Shown: in pieces, positions 5,891 through 11,891 of the stretch
Position numbering within the stretch: position 1 is the first letter of the stretch
Layout of the letters: each line of letters starts with the position of its first letter
Source of the DNA: Candidatus Aenigmatarchaeota archaeon
GTDB taxonomy: Archaea; EX4484-52; GLR71
Reading direction: 5' to 3'
Assembly (NCBI GenBank): GCA_023134675.1
Contig: JAGLUQ010000012.1
Coordinates: 1-13,381, forward strand
Length of the DNA stretch: 13,381 bases
Position numbers and translations under genes: made by a program
The notes under the pieces: generated by a model
Seen by the model: the letters and a program-made list of their open reading frames with translations, nothing else
Databases searched by the model: none
What the model was told of the DNA's origin: nothing

Positions 5891-6463
5891 ACAATTGGAA
5901 ACAATGCTTTGAAGATACTCAGCTTGTATCTGAGCAACTACAAAAAAAGATATTATCTGAGAGAGATATCAGCCTTGTCAAGGATACCTTTAAAGACAAC
6001 GCAGAACACCCTTAAAATACTAAAAGAAGAAAGCATACTAAAATCAGAAACTGTAGGAAAGAACAGATATTTCACATTGAATATGGACAACATTAACACA
6101 AGACTTTATCTTATGCAGGCAGAGATATTCAGGACATCCCTCTTTATAGAAAAATATCCCTTATTAAAGCCGTTCATCAAAGATTTCAATACCTTATCAA
6201 CACCTGTCGCTGTTTTTGGAAGTTTCGCAAGGTTCAAAGCAACAAAAGCGTCAGACCTTGATATTCTGATAGTATCTGGAAAGACACATAGCCTGCCAGA
6301 ACATCTTGTTCCCCCTGAGATCCATAAAGTATTTCTATCAGAAAAGCTGTTTATTGAAGGCATTGAAAAAAAAGAAGCTCTGATAGCTGAAATATTTGAA
6401 AGTCACATAATACTTAACAGTTTCTCATTTTTTGTCAATGTCATGTGGGATTATTATGGATGA
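5885..6463 (+). CDS. wHTH-MNT nucleotidyltransferase antitoxin (second)
   Basis: 192 residues. The N-terminal winged helix (about 1-68; YYLREISALSRIPLKTTQ, then wing VGKNRYFTL) is followed by an MNT domain with GSFARF (112-117) and SDLD (D124, D126). The usual K/G of the GS-x-x-K/R-G motif is replaced by Arg-Phe, but the metal-binding aspartates are kept. Paralog of the 574-1164 protein with the same domain order and a HEPN partner of the same subtype directly downstream. Start chosen at 5885 because the TATA spacing (27 bases) and the ACAT-ATG context match the other MNT genes. Likely both toxin neutraliser and repressor of its own promoter. Confidence 0.85.
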   Translation: MYTIGNNALKILSLYLSNYKKRYYLREISALSRIPLKTTQNTLKILKEESILKSETVGKNRYFTLNMDNINTRLYLMQAEIFRTSLFIEKYPLLKPFIKDFNTLSTPVAVFGSFARFKATKASDLDILIVSGKTHSLPEHLVPPEIHKVFLSEKLFIEGIEKKEALIAEIFESHIILNSFSFFVNVMWDYYG

Positions 6464-6929
6464 TAAAAGAAGTTTGAAGTGGTGCTGCCGTCTCAAAGAC
6501 GGGATAAAAATAACAGAACCTAACAATCGTCTGGCTGAGTCATATCTTGAGCATTCGAGAACCTCTCTCAAACGCGCCCATGATATGTTTGAAGCAAAAG
6601 ACTTCCTTTGGACAACAGTCATATTATACTATGCAGAATACTATGCGTTATATTCATTTTTACAGAAGATAGGGGTAAAATGCGAAAACCATTTCTGCTC
6701 GATAACAGCAGTGCGGTTCATTCTTGGAAAAGATAAGACAAAAACTATTGAAGACCATAAAGGCAAAAGGATTGATGCTCAATATTATATGAAAATTGCA
6801 GATGAAAGCTCAATCAAAGGCATAATGATAGCTGCAAAAGAATTCATCCTGGAATTTCAAAACATTGTGTCAGAGTTATCCGATAAAGATATTGAGATTC
6901 ATAGAGAGCTCATAAGGAAAAGTATCTAA
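6456..6929 (+). CDS. HEPN-domain toxin (second, UPF0332-like)
   Basis: 157 residues from ATG 6456; an upstream ATG at 6432 would add 8. The later start fits better: it aligns the W-C-x-K-x-G opening with the first HEPN protein and follows GTGGGAT, a possible ribosome-binding site. Shared features are a helix with paired aromatics (YYAEYYALYSF), KCENHFCSI, and RIDAQYY in the helix where HEPN proteins carry their active-site Arg. Either start overlaps the MNT gene (by 8 or 32 bases). Paralogous to 108-614. Expected to be an RNase toxin controlled by the MNT partner; activity is inference. Confidence 0.8.
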   Translation: MDDKRSLKWCCRLKDGIKITEPNNRLAESYLEHSRTSLKRAHDMFEAKDFLWTTVILYYAEYYALYSFLQKIGVKCENHFCSITAVRFILGKDKTKTIEDHKGKRIDAQYYMKIADESSIKGIMIAAKEFILEFQNIVSELSDKDIEIHRELIRKSI

Positions 6930-6944
6930 ACTGTTTATTTAAAT

Positions 6945-7191
6945 ATATCTTATCCTCACGGATATCGACAAACAGTTCCCGCCGCGAGAGACCAGGATCA
7001 AGACAACAAGAACAAGAACAAGCAATATAACCAAAATCTTAAAATCATGTAAACTCAGCTAAAAGATTTTTAGATGACAAAAATTCAGAAAGAATTTTTA
7101 GGCATCACAATAGTATTTATCGCCAGCGCCATACCTTTTCTCTAGAAAGAAACATACCTATAACTTATCAATACAGGTTTATATCTGTTTT
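6945..7191 (-). pseudogene. Pilin fragment D (tail lost, carries the 68-base insertion)
   Basis: Occupies the gap between the HEPN stop and the hicA stop. It matches pilin A/B from the stalk region through the CCGCCGCGAGAGACCAGG block, membrane-segment codons, leader and TATA box, without the Cys-rich tail. It contains the 68-base insertion (7039-7106). The start codon is changed (CATA for CATG on the plus strand) and the leader has a 3-base loss (CTCTAGAAAG instead of CTCTTCTTAGAAAG) shared with fragment F. Confidence 0.75.
7039..7106. repeat. 68-base insertion element, copy 3 (in fragment D)
   Basis: Same site and hairpin as the other two copies. It differs in the left half, where CAATCAGATGATTTTTAG is replaced by CAGCTAAAAGATTTTTAG, which forms a CTAAAA/TTTTAG inverted repeat. 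Confidence 0.6.
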
Positions 7192-7198
7192 AGAAGAA

Positions 7199-7417
7199 TC
7201 ACTTTTTTCTTTCAATCCTGTCCATAAATTCATTTTCAGGAATCTTAGCCATCTTAAGTATTGATTTCATCGTACCTATTTTCAATTCCTTATGAAGAGG
7301 AACAACACAACCAAAATCCTCTTTCTTCAGAATTACGTGGTTTCCTTTCTGCCGCACAGCCTCAAAACCAAAAAGTGACAGAGCCTTGATCATCTCATGC
7401 CCCGACAGCTTCTTCAT
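7199..7417 (-). CDS. hicA: HicA-family RNA interferase toxin
   Basis: 72 residues, normal length. It has the double-stranded-RNA-binding-like HicA fold: KKLSGHEMIKALSLFGF, then QKGNHVILKK with the catalytic His in G-N-H (about residue 27), then a VPLHKELKIGTMKSILK helix. HicA cleaves mRNA and is held inactive by HicB. The gene follows hicB with a 23-base overlap; the order hicB-hicA is the reverse of the best-known bacterial hicAB but common elsewhere. Its stop lies 8 bases from pilin fragment D. Strong assignment. Confidence 0.9.
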   Translation of the reverse strand: MKKLSGHEMIKALSLFGFEAVRQKGNHVILKKEDFGCVVPLHKELKIGTMKSILKMAKIPENEFMDRIERKK

Positions 7418-7622
7418 TGACAGTTACCTCAAAAGTTGTAAGAAATGATTTTGATTTTGTCTTAGGCTTAAATTCTTCAAGATAAAGCTCTGTCGCTTCC
7501 TTAAGATTATCAAGCGCTTCATCAACTGTCTTTCCCTGGCTGACAGTGCCTACTTCAGGACATTCCGCAATATACATATCTTCTTCCTTATGGATTACAG
7601 CACTGAATGTTTCTTTAAGCAT
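7395..7622 (-). CDS. hicB: HicB-family antitoxin
   Basis: 75 residues from ATG 7622: MLKETFSAVIHKEEDMYIAE, then CPEVGTVSQGKTVDEALDNL and a helix ending in ELYLEEFKPK, the typical HicB core without a C-terminal DNA-binding domain. An ATG at 7631 would add three residues. The 7622 start is preferred because it aligns with the solitary HicB (1246-1479) and places the TATA box (about 7647-7654) roughly 28 bases upstream, as for neighbouring leaderless genes. A direct repeat TTTAAC-TT-TTTAAC (7631-7644) lies between TATA and start and may be an operator. Forms a pair with hicA. Confidence 0.85.
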   Translation of the reverse strand: MLKETFSAVIHKEEDMYIAECPEVGTVSQGKTVDEALDNLKEATELYLEEFKPKTKSKSFLTTFEVTVNEEAVGA

Positions 7623-7660
7623 ACATATCATTTAACTTTTTAACATTATAAATCTTATTG

Positions 7661-7810
7661 TCACATAAATTCAGAAATAGATACAAGTTTTCCTTCTTTC
7701 TCATGCTTGAAACTTTCATCTATGAGAACTTTTTCTTCCTCGCTCAAAATAGTATCTGCATCGACCATATGCTCCATACCTTTTCTCTTCTTAGAAAGAA
7801 ATAAGTTCAT
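7661..7810 (-). pseudogene. Chimeric ORF: pilin leader joined to a truncated RelB-like antitoxin
   Basis: A 49-codon frame (ATG 7810) begins MNLFLSKKRKGM, the prepilin leader of pilin A (FLSKKRKGM), then after EH continues MVDADTILSEEEKVLIDESF...GKLVSISEFM. That stretch aligns with the C-terminal half of the RelB-like antitoxin at 5369-5572. The antitoxin's N-terminal half, its promoter and any toxin are missing: hicB begins 39 bases downstream. The start codon at 7808-7810 arises where the pilin TATA sequence TTTATATCTG has become TTCATATCTG. A shorter start at 7768 would give only the antitoxin part. Most likely a relic; a free antitoxin peptide is possible. Confidence 0.6.
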
Positions 7811-7819
7811 ATCTGTTCT
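7774..7819 (-). repeat. Pilin fragment E (leader and promoter only)
   Basis: CCATACCTTTTCTCTTCTTAG and the following AAAGAAA plus a TATATCTG remnant match the pilin A leader and promoter. The membrane segment and tail are absent, replaced by the antitoxin relic. Like fragments C and F it lacks the ~20 bases between the old start codon and TATA box. Confidence 0.65.
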
Positions 7820-7837
7820 ATAGAGAACACCGATACA

Positions 7838-7869
7838 TTTATATATCACATGATACATATATGTTACAT
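7838..7869 (+). promoter_or_regulatory. TATA box and operator of the third MNT gene
   Basis: TTTATATAT (7838-7846) is centred about 28 bases before ATG 7870. The 20 bases 7850-7869 form a near-perfect dyad (ATGATACATATATGTTACAT, symmetric at 16 of 20 positions) ending at the start codon. This parallels the sites at 1165-1184 and 5865-5884. Confidence 0.6.
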
Positions 7870-8394
7870 ATGATACAAAAATGTAGCAGTCAGAGAATCT
7901 TCGCAGCCTTTGCAGAAAATCCTACAAAGCAATTCCATGTAAGAGAGCTTTCACGAATTATAAATCTTGCACCCACCTCAATAAATATTCACCTGAAAGA
8001 TCTTGAAAAAAACAATATGATAACAAAGGAAAAGACCGGATTGTATCCCTCTTACAGAGCAAACTTTGATGACGAAGATTTTAGGTTCTACAAGCGGCTG
8101 CACAACCTTGCGCAATTGAAAGAATCGGGTCTTATAGAAGCACTAGAAAACACAGTATCACCTACCGCAATTGTCCTTTTCGGGTCTTACATGAAAGGCG
8201 AAGATACAGAAACAAGCGACATAGACATTTTCCTAATAGCTGAAGAAAAAGAGATAAATCTCAAAATATATGAAAAGCGATTGAAAAGAAAGATCCAGCT
8301 TTTTTCCGCAGATAATATAAAAAAGCTTCCAGCTGAACTGAGAAATAATATAATCAATGGTGTTGTCCTTTATGGATTCCTAAAGATGTTCTGA
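7870..8394 (+). CDS. wHTH-MNT nucleotidyltransferase antitoxin (third)
   Basis: 174 residues from ATG 7870; an in-frame ATG at 7861 would add three. The later start is chosen because TATA spacing and the ACAT-ATG context then match the other two MNT genes. Winged helix at the N-terminus (FHVRELSRIINLAPTSINIH, wing KTGLYPSYRANF), then an MNT domain with GSYMKG (about 105-110) and SDIDI (D117, D119). The stop overlaps the downstream HEPN start as TGATG. It is more divergent from MNT copies 1 and 2 than they are from each other, and its HEPN partner is a different subtype, so it is a separate acquisition rather than a local duplicate. Confidence 0.85.
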   Translation: MIQKCSSQRIFAAFAENPTKQFHVRELSRIINLAPTSINIHLKDLEKNNMITKEKTGLYPSYRANFDDEDFRFYKRLHNLAQLKESGLIEALENTVSPTAIVLFGSYMKGEDTETSDIDIFLIAEEKEINLKIYEKRLKRKIQLFSADNIKKLPAELRNNIINGVVLYGFLKMF

Positions 8395-8792
8395 TGAAGC
8401 TCATGAGAATCCAGCCAGACAGAGAACGAGCAAAAAGCCTTATAAAGATGGCAAGATTACGACACGGCAAGATAAACCTGTTTGATGAAGAAAGCGAAGT
8501 ATCCCTTATTATTGAGATATACTATGAGGTTGCAAAAGAATTGGTCACAGCCATCCTTTTCATTGACGGTTACAAGACATTGAGCCATATGGATCTTATA
8601 AGCTATTTAAAGACAAATTACAAGGATGATTTTGACACCTTTGAGATTGAGCTTCTGGATCAGCTGAGAAAGAACAGGAACAAGATTGTCTATTATGGCA
8701 TGTTCATGGAGTCTTCATATCTAAAGATGAACAGAAAAACAATAATTACTATCATAAGCAAGCTGTTTGATCTGTGCGAAAGAAAAATGTAA
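8394..8792 (+). CDS. HEPN-domain toxin (third, R-x2-RN-x-I-x-YYG type)
   Basis: 132 residues, all-helical. Conserved elements are SH (64-65) and LRKNRNKIVYYG (91-102), the archaeal HEPN active-site helix in which Tyr-Tyr-Gly takes the place of the usual terminal His. No close similarity to the HEPN proteins at 108-614 and 6456-6929. One-base overlap with the MNT gene (TGATG) shows coupling. Probably an RNase toxin restrained by its MNT partner; catalytic competence with YY instead of H is uncertain. Confidence 0.75.
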   Translation: MKLMRIQPDRERAKSLIKMARLRHGKINLFDEESEVSLIIEIYYEVAKELVTAILFIDGYKTLSHMDLISYLKTNYKDDFDTFEIELLDQLRKNRNKIVYYGMFMESSYLKMNRKTIITIISKLFDLCERKM

Positions 8793-8793
8793 G

Positions 8794-8834
8794 CAGCACC
8801 ATACCTTTTCTCTAGAAAGAAACAGGTTTATATC
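8794..8834 (-). repeat. Pilin fragment F (leader and TATA box only)
   Basis: GCAGCACCATACCTTTTCTC, then TAGAAAGAAAC and GGTTTATATC match the pilin leader and promoter. It starts 2 bases after the HEPN stop. It shares the 3-base loss CTCTAGAAAG with fragment D. The start codon and about 20 bases up to the TATA box are deleted. Confidence 0.65.
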
Positions 8835-8917
8835 CCTTCTTTTGAACTCAAAGATTCCCGCACATCCTCTATCTCAGAAGAATCCAACCCACTTAATATC
8901 TGCTTGCACTTGACAAT
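8828..8917 (-). pseudogene. HEPN toxin remnant (C-terminal end only)
   Basis: In one frame the minus strand reads VKCKQILSGLDSSEIEDVR followed by ESLSSKEGI and a stop at 8828-8830. It aligns with the end of the first HEPN protein (VKCKSVILRLNEKKIDEIR, then NEFQKAIR). It directly follows the orphan MNT gene, where the HEPN partner should be; a stop codon precedes it in frame, so nothing longer is encoded. The stop codon lies inside the TATA sequence of pilin fragment F. Interpreted as the tail left after an internal deletion of the toxin gene. Confidence 0.55.
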
Positions 8918-8922
8918 TTATC

Positions 8923-9543
8923 TTATCTTTGCCTTCGCCCATAGTTCCATCTCCATAAGACATCTACAAGCTCAGATACATTTCCGAAAAACACATGGTT
9001 CTCAGCAATCTCGATAGCCAGAGGATTCTCATTTTTAAGAAGCCTGCCAAATTCGCTGTAAGATGTATAATGCTCATTTATCTCAATAACACATCTTTTC
9101 TTGATATCATCAATACTTGCTTTTTTTCCAAATATCGCAGCATCAAGATCTGATTTTCTGTCTGCTGTACCTTTTGCATATGATCCAAACACAGCCAAGC
9201 TCTTAGATTTATGGATAATCTCATCTATTATCAAAGATACTTCTTTGTTCTCAACAAGGAATTTCAAGGCCTTATGATTTTCAATCATGTTCAATATATT
9301 TTTTGAAGATGTCTTTTCAAGATCAAGATAAAACATCTTGTTTTTGCCTTCAGTCTTGTAATTTATAAGATTATTTTTTGCAAGCTCATTCAATCCTCTT
9401 GATGCTGTCTGCTGCGGAATTCCTGTTTTTTTTGATATCTGGGTCGCAGAAAAACATGCAGAATAGTTGCCAGAAAAAGGAATTAATAGATTAACCAATT
9501 TTTGAGTAACATTACTCATTTTAGAGTTTGTATTCACAACCAT
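8923..9543 (-). CDS. wHTH-MNT nucleotidyltransferase antitoxin (fourth, partner lost)
   Basis: 206 residues, the longest of the four. The N-terminal HTH (about 10-75; FSATQISKKTGIPQQTASRG, wing EGKNKMFYLDL) precedes an MNT domain with a canonical GSYAKG (120-125) and SDLD (D132, D134). The end (LVDVLWRWNYGRRQR) resembles the end of the second MNT protein (FFVNVMWDYYG). A TATA-like run (9566-9580) is about 27 bases before ATG 9543, implying a leaderless mRNA. No intact HEPN gene follows, only the remnant at 8828-8917, so this is an orphan antitoxin that may have survived toxin loss or may cross-neutralise the other HEPN proteins. Confidence 0.85.
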   Translation of the reverse strand: MVVNTNSKMSNVTQKLVNLLIPFSGNYSACFSATQISKKTGIPQQTASRGLNELAKNNLINYKTEGKNKMFYLDLEKTSSKNILNMIENHKALKFLVENKEVSLIIDEIIHKSKSLAVFGSYAKGTADRKSDLDAAIFGKKASIDDIKKRCVIEINEHYTSYSEFGRLLKNENPLAIEIAENHVFFGNVSELVDVLWRWNYGRRQR

Positions 9544-9580
9544 ACTATTTAATAGTCATTTTCTGTTTATATATATTATT
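9544..9580 (-). promoter_or_regulatory. TATA box and 13-base palindrome of the fourth MNT gene
   Basis: ACTATTTAATAGT (9544-9556) is a perfect palindrome around a central T that touches the start codon. TTTATATATATTATT (9566-9580) is the TATA region. Position matches the operators of the other MNT genes, but the sequence is unrelated, implying a different HTH specificity. Confidence 0.55.
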
Positions 9581-9608
9581 GAAAAGCAGGATTCTCCAAT
9601 TTAGCTTC

Positions 9609-9634
9609 AGACAACAGGCTCCCGCCGCGAGAGA
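9609..9634 (-). repeat. Pilin fragment G (stalk block only)
   Basis: GACAACAGGCTCCCGCCGCG followed by AGAGA is the same sequence as the junction part of fragment D (GACAAACAGTTCCCGCCGCGAGAGA), encoding the SRGGSN region of the pilin. It is the right-most trace of the repeat and adjoins the tyrS terminator. Confidence 0.6.
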
Positions 9635-9648
9635 AAAATAAAAAAACC
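9632..9648 (-). terminator. Oligo-T terminator of tyrS
   Basis: On the minus strand, TTTTTTTATTTTT begins 3 bases after the tyrS stop codon. This long T-run, without a strong hairpin, is typical of archaeal termination. Confidence 0.6.
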
Positions 9649-9649
9649 T

Positions 9650-10726
9650 TCACCTTGTAACAGCAAACCCAAGTACTTTCTCACGAAGAGCCTTAGCCTT
9701 CTTATCCTTCACAAAATGCTCGCGGACAGGAACAAGAAGCTTATCAATATACCTGGCAACAGTATTTTTCAAATCCAAAGGATGTATCTTCTTGCCGACA
9801 TAAAGCTTCCTGAGCTCATCATAGCTTCCGACCTCAAGATTGCCTCCGAACTTCTCCGGCCTCTCAATAACAATATTGTCAAACTTCTCAAAGACGATAT
9901 ACCGTGCATATTCCAGGACAGGATTATCCTCTTCCACACCTTCAGGACAGTACGCTTTCTTAAACTTGTCAAAAATCTGTTCCTTGGAATCAGTCATGAA
10001 TATAGCAGTCTCAGGCTTAGACTTGGACATCTTAAGCTCAATCTTCCTGTCCACGCCTTTAAGGCCTGTATCCTTGAACTGAAGGCCCAACAGCATATGA
10101 TGATGTATAGCAACAGGCGGCTTAAAGCCTAGTTTAGGAAATATATCCCTTGCAAGCATATTGACTTTCCTCTGGTCAAGCCCCAGCTGCGCTATGTCAG
10201 CGCCGAGATGATGTATATCTGCCGCCTGCATCAGAGGATAAAGTATCTGTGCAGCCGGATTATTGACGCTGTCCTCGCGCCCCATTATCTGCCCGCACCG
10301 AAGAACTCTCTGACAGGTAGCACTGCTGGATAACCTAAGCACAGTCTCCCAGTACTCAGGATGCTTATTGATAAACTCAGATGTCCATACAAACTCAACA
10401 TTCTTCATGTCAAGGCCGCAAGCTTTCCAGACCTCAATAAAATACTCGCCCACAACCCTTATCTTCTCAAGGTCGCCGTCATACTTATTGTTGAGCATGG
10501 CAAACCAGTCAGCCACCCAGAACTTAAAATGTATGCCGCAGGATGTCAGCTTGTTGACAGTGATAGTTCTCATAAGACCCTGGGCAATATGTATCTGCCC
10601 CGACGGCTCAAACCCGTCATATGCAACAATCTTCTTCTTTGTCTTAAAAAGCTCGCGAAGCTCGTCTTCCTTGATTATCTCCTCAGCAAACGATTTTATC
10701 AGGTCAATCTTATCTTCAACATCCAT
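9650..10726 (-). CDS. tyrS: Tyrosyl-tRNA synthetase, archaeal type
   Basis: 358 residues. Class I synthetase that activates tyrosine with ATP and charges tRNA-Tyr. Visible: YDGFEPSGQIHIAQG (36-50), with the HIGH-type signature HIAQG; the tyrosine pocket in YPLMQAADIHHLGAD (163-177; Y163, Q167, D170 as in Methanocaldococcus TyrRS); LDQRKVNMLAR (183-193); and KMSKS at 232-236. It lacks the bacterial S4-like C-terminal domain, as expected for the archaeal/eukaryotic form. The start is supported by GTGAT a few bases upstream. It ends in the housekeeping block next to rtcA and marks the right border of the TA/pilin array. Confidence 0.97.
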   Translation of the reverse strand: MDVEDKIDLIKSFAEEIIKEDELRELFKTKKKIVAYDGFEPSGQIHIAQGLMRTITVNKLTSCGIHFKFWVADWFAMLNNKYDGDLEKIRVVGEYFIEVWKACGLDMKNVEFVWTSEFINKHPEYWETVLRLSSSATCQRVLRCGQIMGREDSVNNPAAQILYPLMQAADIHHLGADIAQLGLDQRKVNMLARDIFPKLGFKPPVAIHHHMLLGLQFKDTGLKGVDRKIELKMSKSKPETAIFMTDSKEQIFDKFKKAYCPEGVEEDNPVLEYARYIVFEKFDNIVIERPEKFGGNLEVGSYDELRKLYVGKKIHPLDLKNTVARYIDKLLVPVREHFVKDKKAKALREKVLGFAVTR

Positions 10727-10805
10727 ACATCATCACGCAAATAAGCATATTCATCAAAATTTCAATACTATTATTACTACTGGCATCATTTATTAATATA
10801 CTCAT

Positions 10806-11846
10806 TCAGGATACACTTATCTTCACAATCCCGTCCTTCTCATCAACATCAAACTTCCTGTCCAAAAACTTGCCGACCACATCAATATTTGTCTTCGCAT
10901 GCCCTGTAAAAGAAGGAGCAGTATAAGATGAAGGACCGGAAGCAAAAGCAATGTAAGGAGGGAGCTGATCTGTCATGTACTCATCCACAGACGCGCCCGA
11001 ATCAATATATCCTGACAGCTGCTCAGCAGCCAGAACCCCGACCTTCTCCGCCTTCACACCCACTGCCCCAAGACAGTCAGCGCCCATGACCGTATTCTCA
11101 AACTCAGCCCAAAGAACAATAGATGTCCCCACAGACTCGGTATCAGAATAGCACGCCTCAATCTCAACAGGAACATCATACTTTTCCAAAAGCAACACTT
11201 TAGCAGATTCCGCCTCTCTCTCAGACACCTGCGCCTTCCGTAACTGTCCGGAAGAATGCGCAATGCCGCATATCTTCAAAAGCTTCCCGCTTTCGGAAAG
11301 GTCAATGCCTTTAAGCTTAAGCAAAGGATGAATAACAACCTTTACCTCGGCCCCGCCTTTGGGATAATGGCCGTGCTTCACAATCTCCATCTCCGCCCTG
11401 TACCCCATCTTGAGAAGAATAGGAAAAAGAACATGCTTGGTATAAAGAAGTGGAGGAGACCATTTACCGAAAGTCGCCCCACCGCAAATATCAATCTCAA
11501 TCCTGTCCTTGATATGCATCGCAGGTATCAGAAGTGCCTGCAAGACAAGACCGATAGAGCCGGCAGTAGATATTTTGACAGAAAGATGCTTTGTCTCAAT
11601 ATTTTCAGGAAAAAAATCAATCTTTTCAGAGCCGACAGACGCACCTTTGACCTCAGCATTGCACATCTGCGCAACTGCATCAACACCTGATACATGCTGC
11701 GCCCGAAGCCCGGATGTACACCTTTTCGCCCTGATATTTGTTATCCGGACAGGTTTGCCGGTCAAAGCAGATAAAGCGACAGATGTCCTTATGACCTGCC
11801 CTCCGCCCTCGCCGTGAGACCCGTCAACAACAACAATATCTTCCAT
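10806..11846 (-). CDS. rtcA: RNA 3'-terminal phosphate cyclase
   Basis: 346 residues from ATG 11846; a GTG at 11861 would add five. RtcA converts RNA 3'-phosphate ends to 2',3'-cyclic phosphate via a covalent His-AMP. Visible: the N-terminal GSHGEGGGQVIRTS signature, CTSGLRAQH, GATFGKWSPP, and near the end DQLPPYIAFASG and GHAKTNID, containing the adenylylated His (about residue 316). Length matches the family. The ATG start fits a leaderless mRNA, with the ATATAAAA box at about 11868-11878. It precedes tyrS by 79 bases on the same strand; tyrS probably has its own promoter because a GTATATTAATAAA stretch lies between them. Confidence 0.95.
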   Translation of the reverse strand: MEDIVVVDGSHGEGGGQVIRTSVALSALTGKPVRITNIRAKRCTSGLRAQHVSGVDAVAQMCNAEVKGASVGSEKIDFFPENIETKHLSVKISTAGSIGLVLQALLIPAMHIKDRIEIDICGGATFGKWSPPLLYTKHVLFPILLKMGYRAEMEIVKHGHYPKGGAEVKVVIHPLLKLKGIDLSESGKLLKICGIAHSSGQLRKAQVSEREAESAKVLLLEKYDVPVEIEACYSDTESVGTSIVLWAEFENTVMGADCLGAVGVKAEKVGVLAAEQLSGYIDSGASVDEYMTDQLPPYIAFASGPSSYTAPSFTGHAKTNIDVVGKFLDRKFDVDEKDGIVKISVS

Positions 11847-11865
11847 AAAGATAGTTTTCACAGAT

Positions 11866-11879
11866 TAATTTTATATGTT
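11866..11879 (-). promoter_or_regulatory. rtcA TATA box
   Basis: CATATAAAATT on the coding strand, centred about 27 bases before ATG 11846. This supports a leaderless transcript and the ATG start rather than the GTG at 11861. Confidence 0.5.
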
Positions 11880-11891
11880 TTAAGAAAAACA

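Noticed and set aside
4698..9634. Spaced repeats read as a CRISPR array
   Set aside because: The repeats are pilin-gene fragments of unequal length (26 to about 360 bases) with coding genes between them; there are no short regular repeats or spacers and no cas genes.
9716..10132. Plus-strand open frames opposite tyrS and rtcA (also 10361-10796 and 11256-11690)
   Set aside because: They lie antisense to strongly conserved enzymes, have no ribosome-binding sites or TATA boxes at the right distance, and their translations look like reversed coding sequence.
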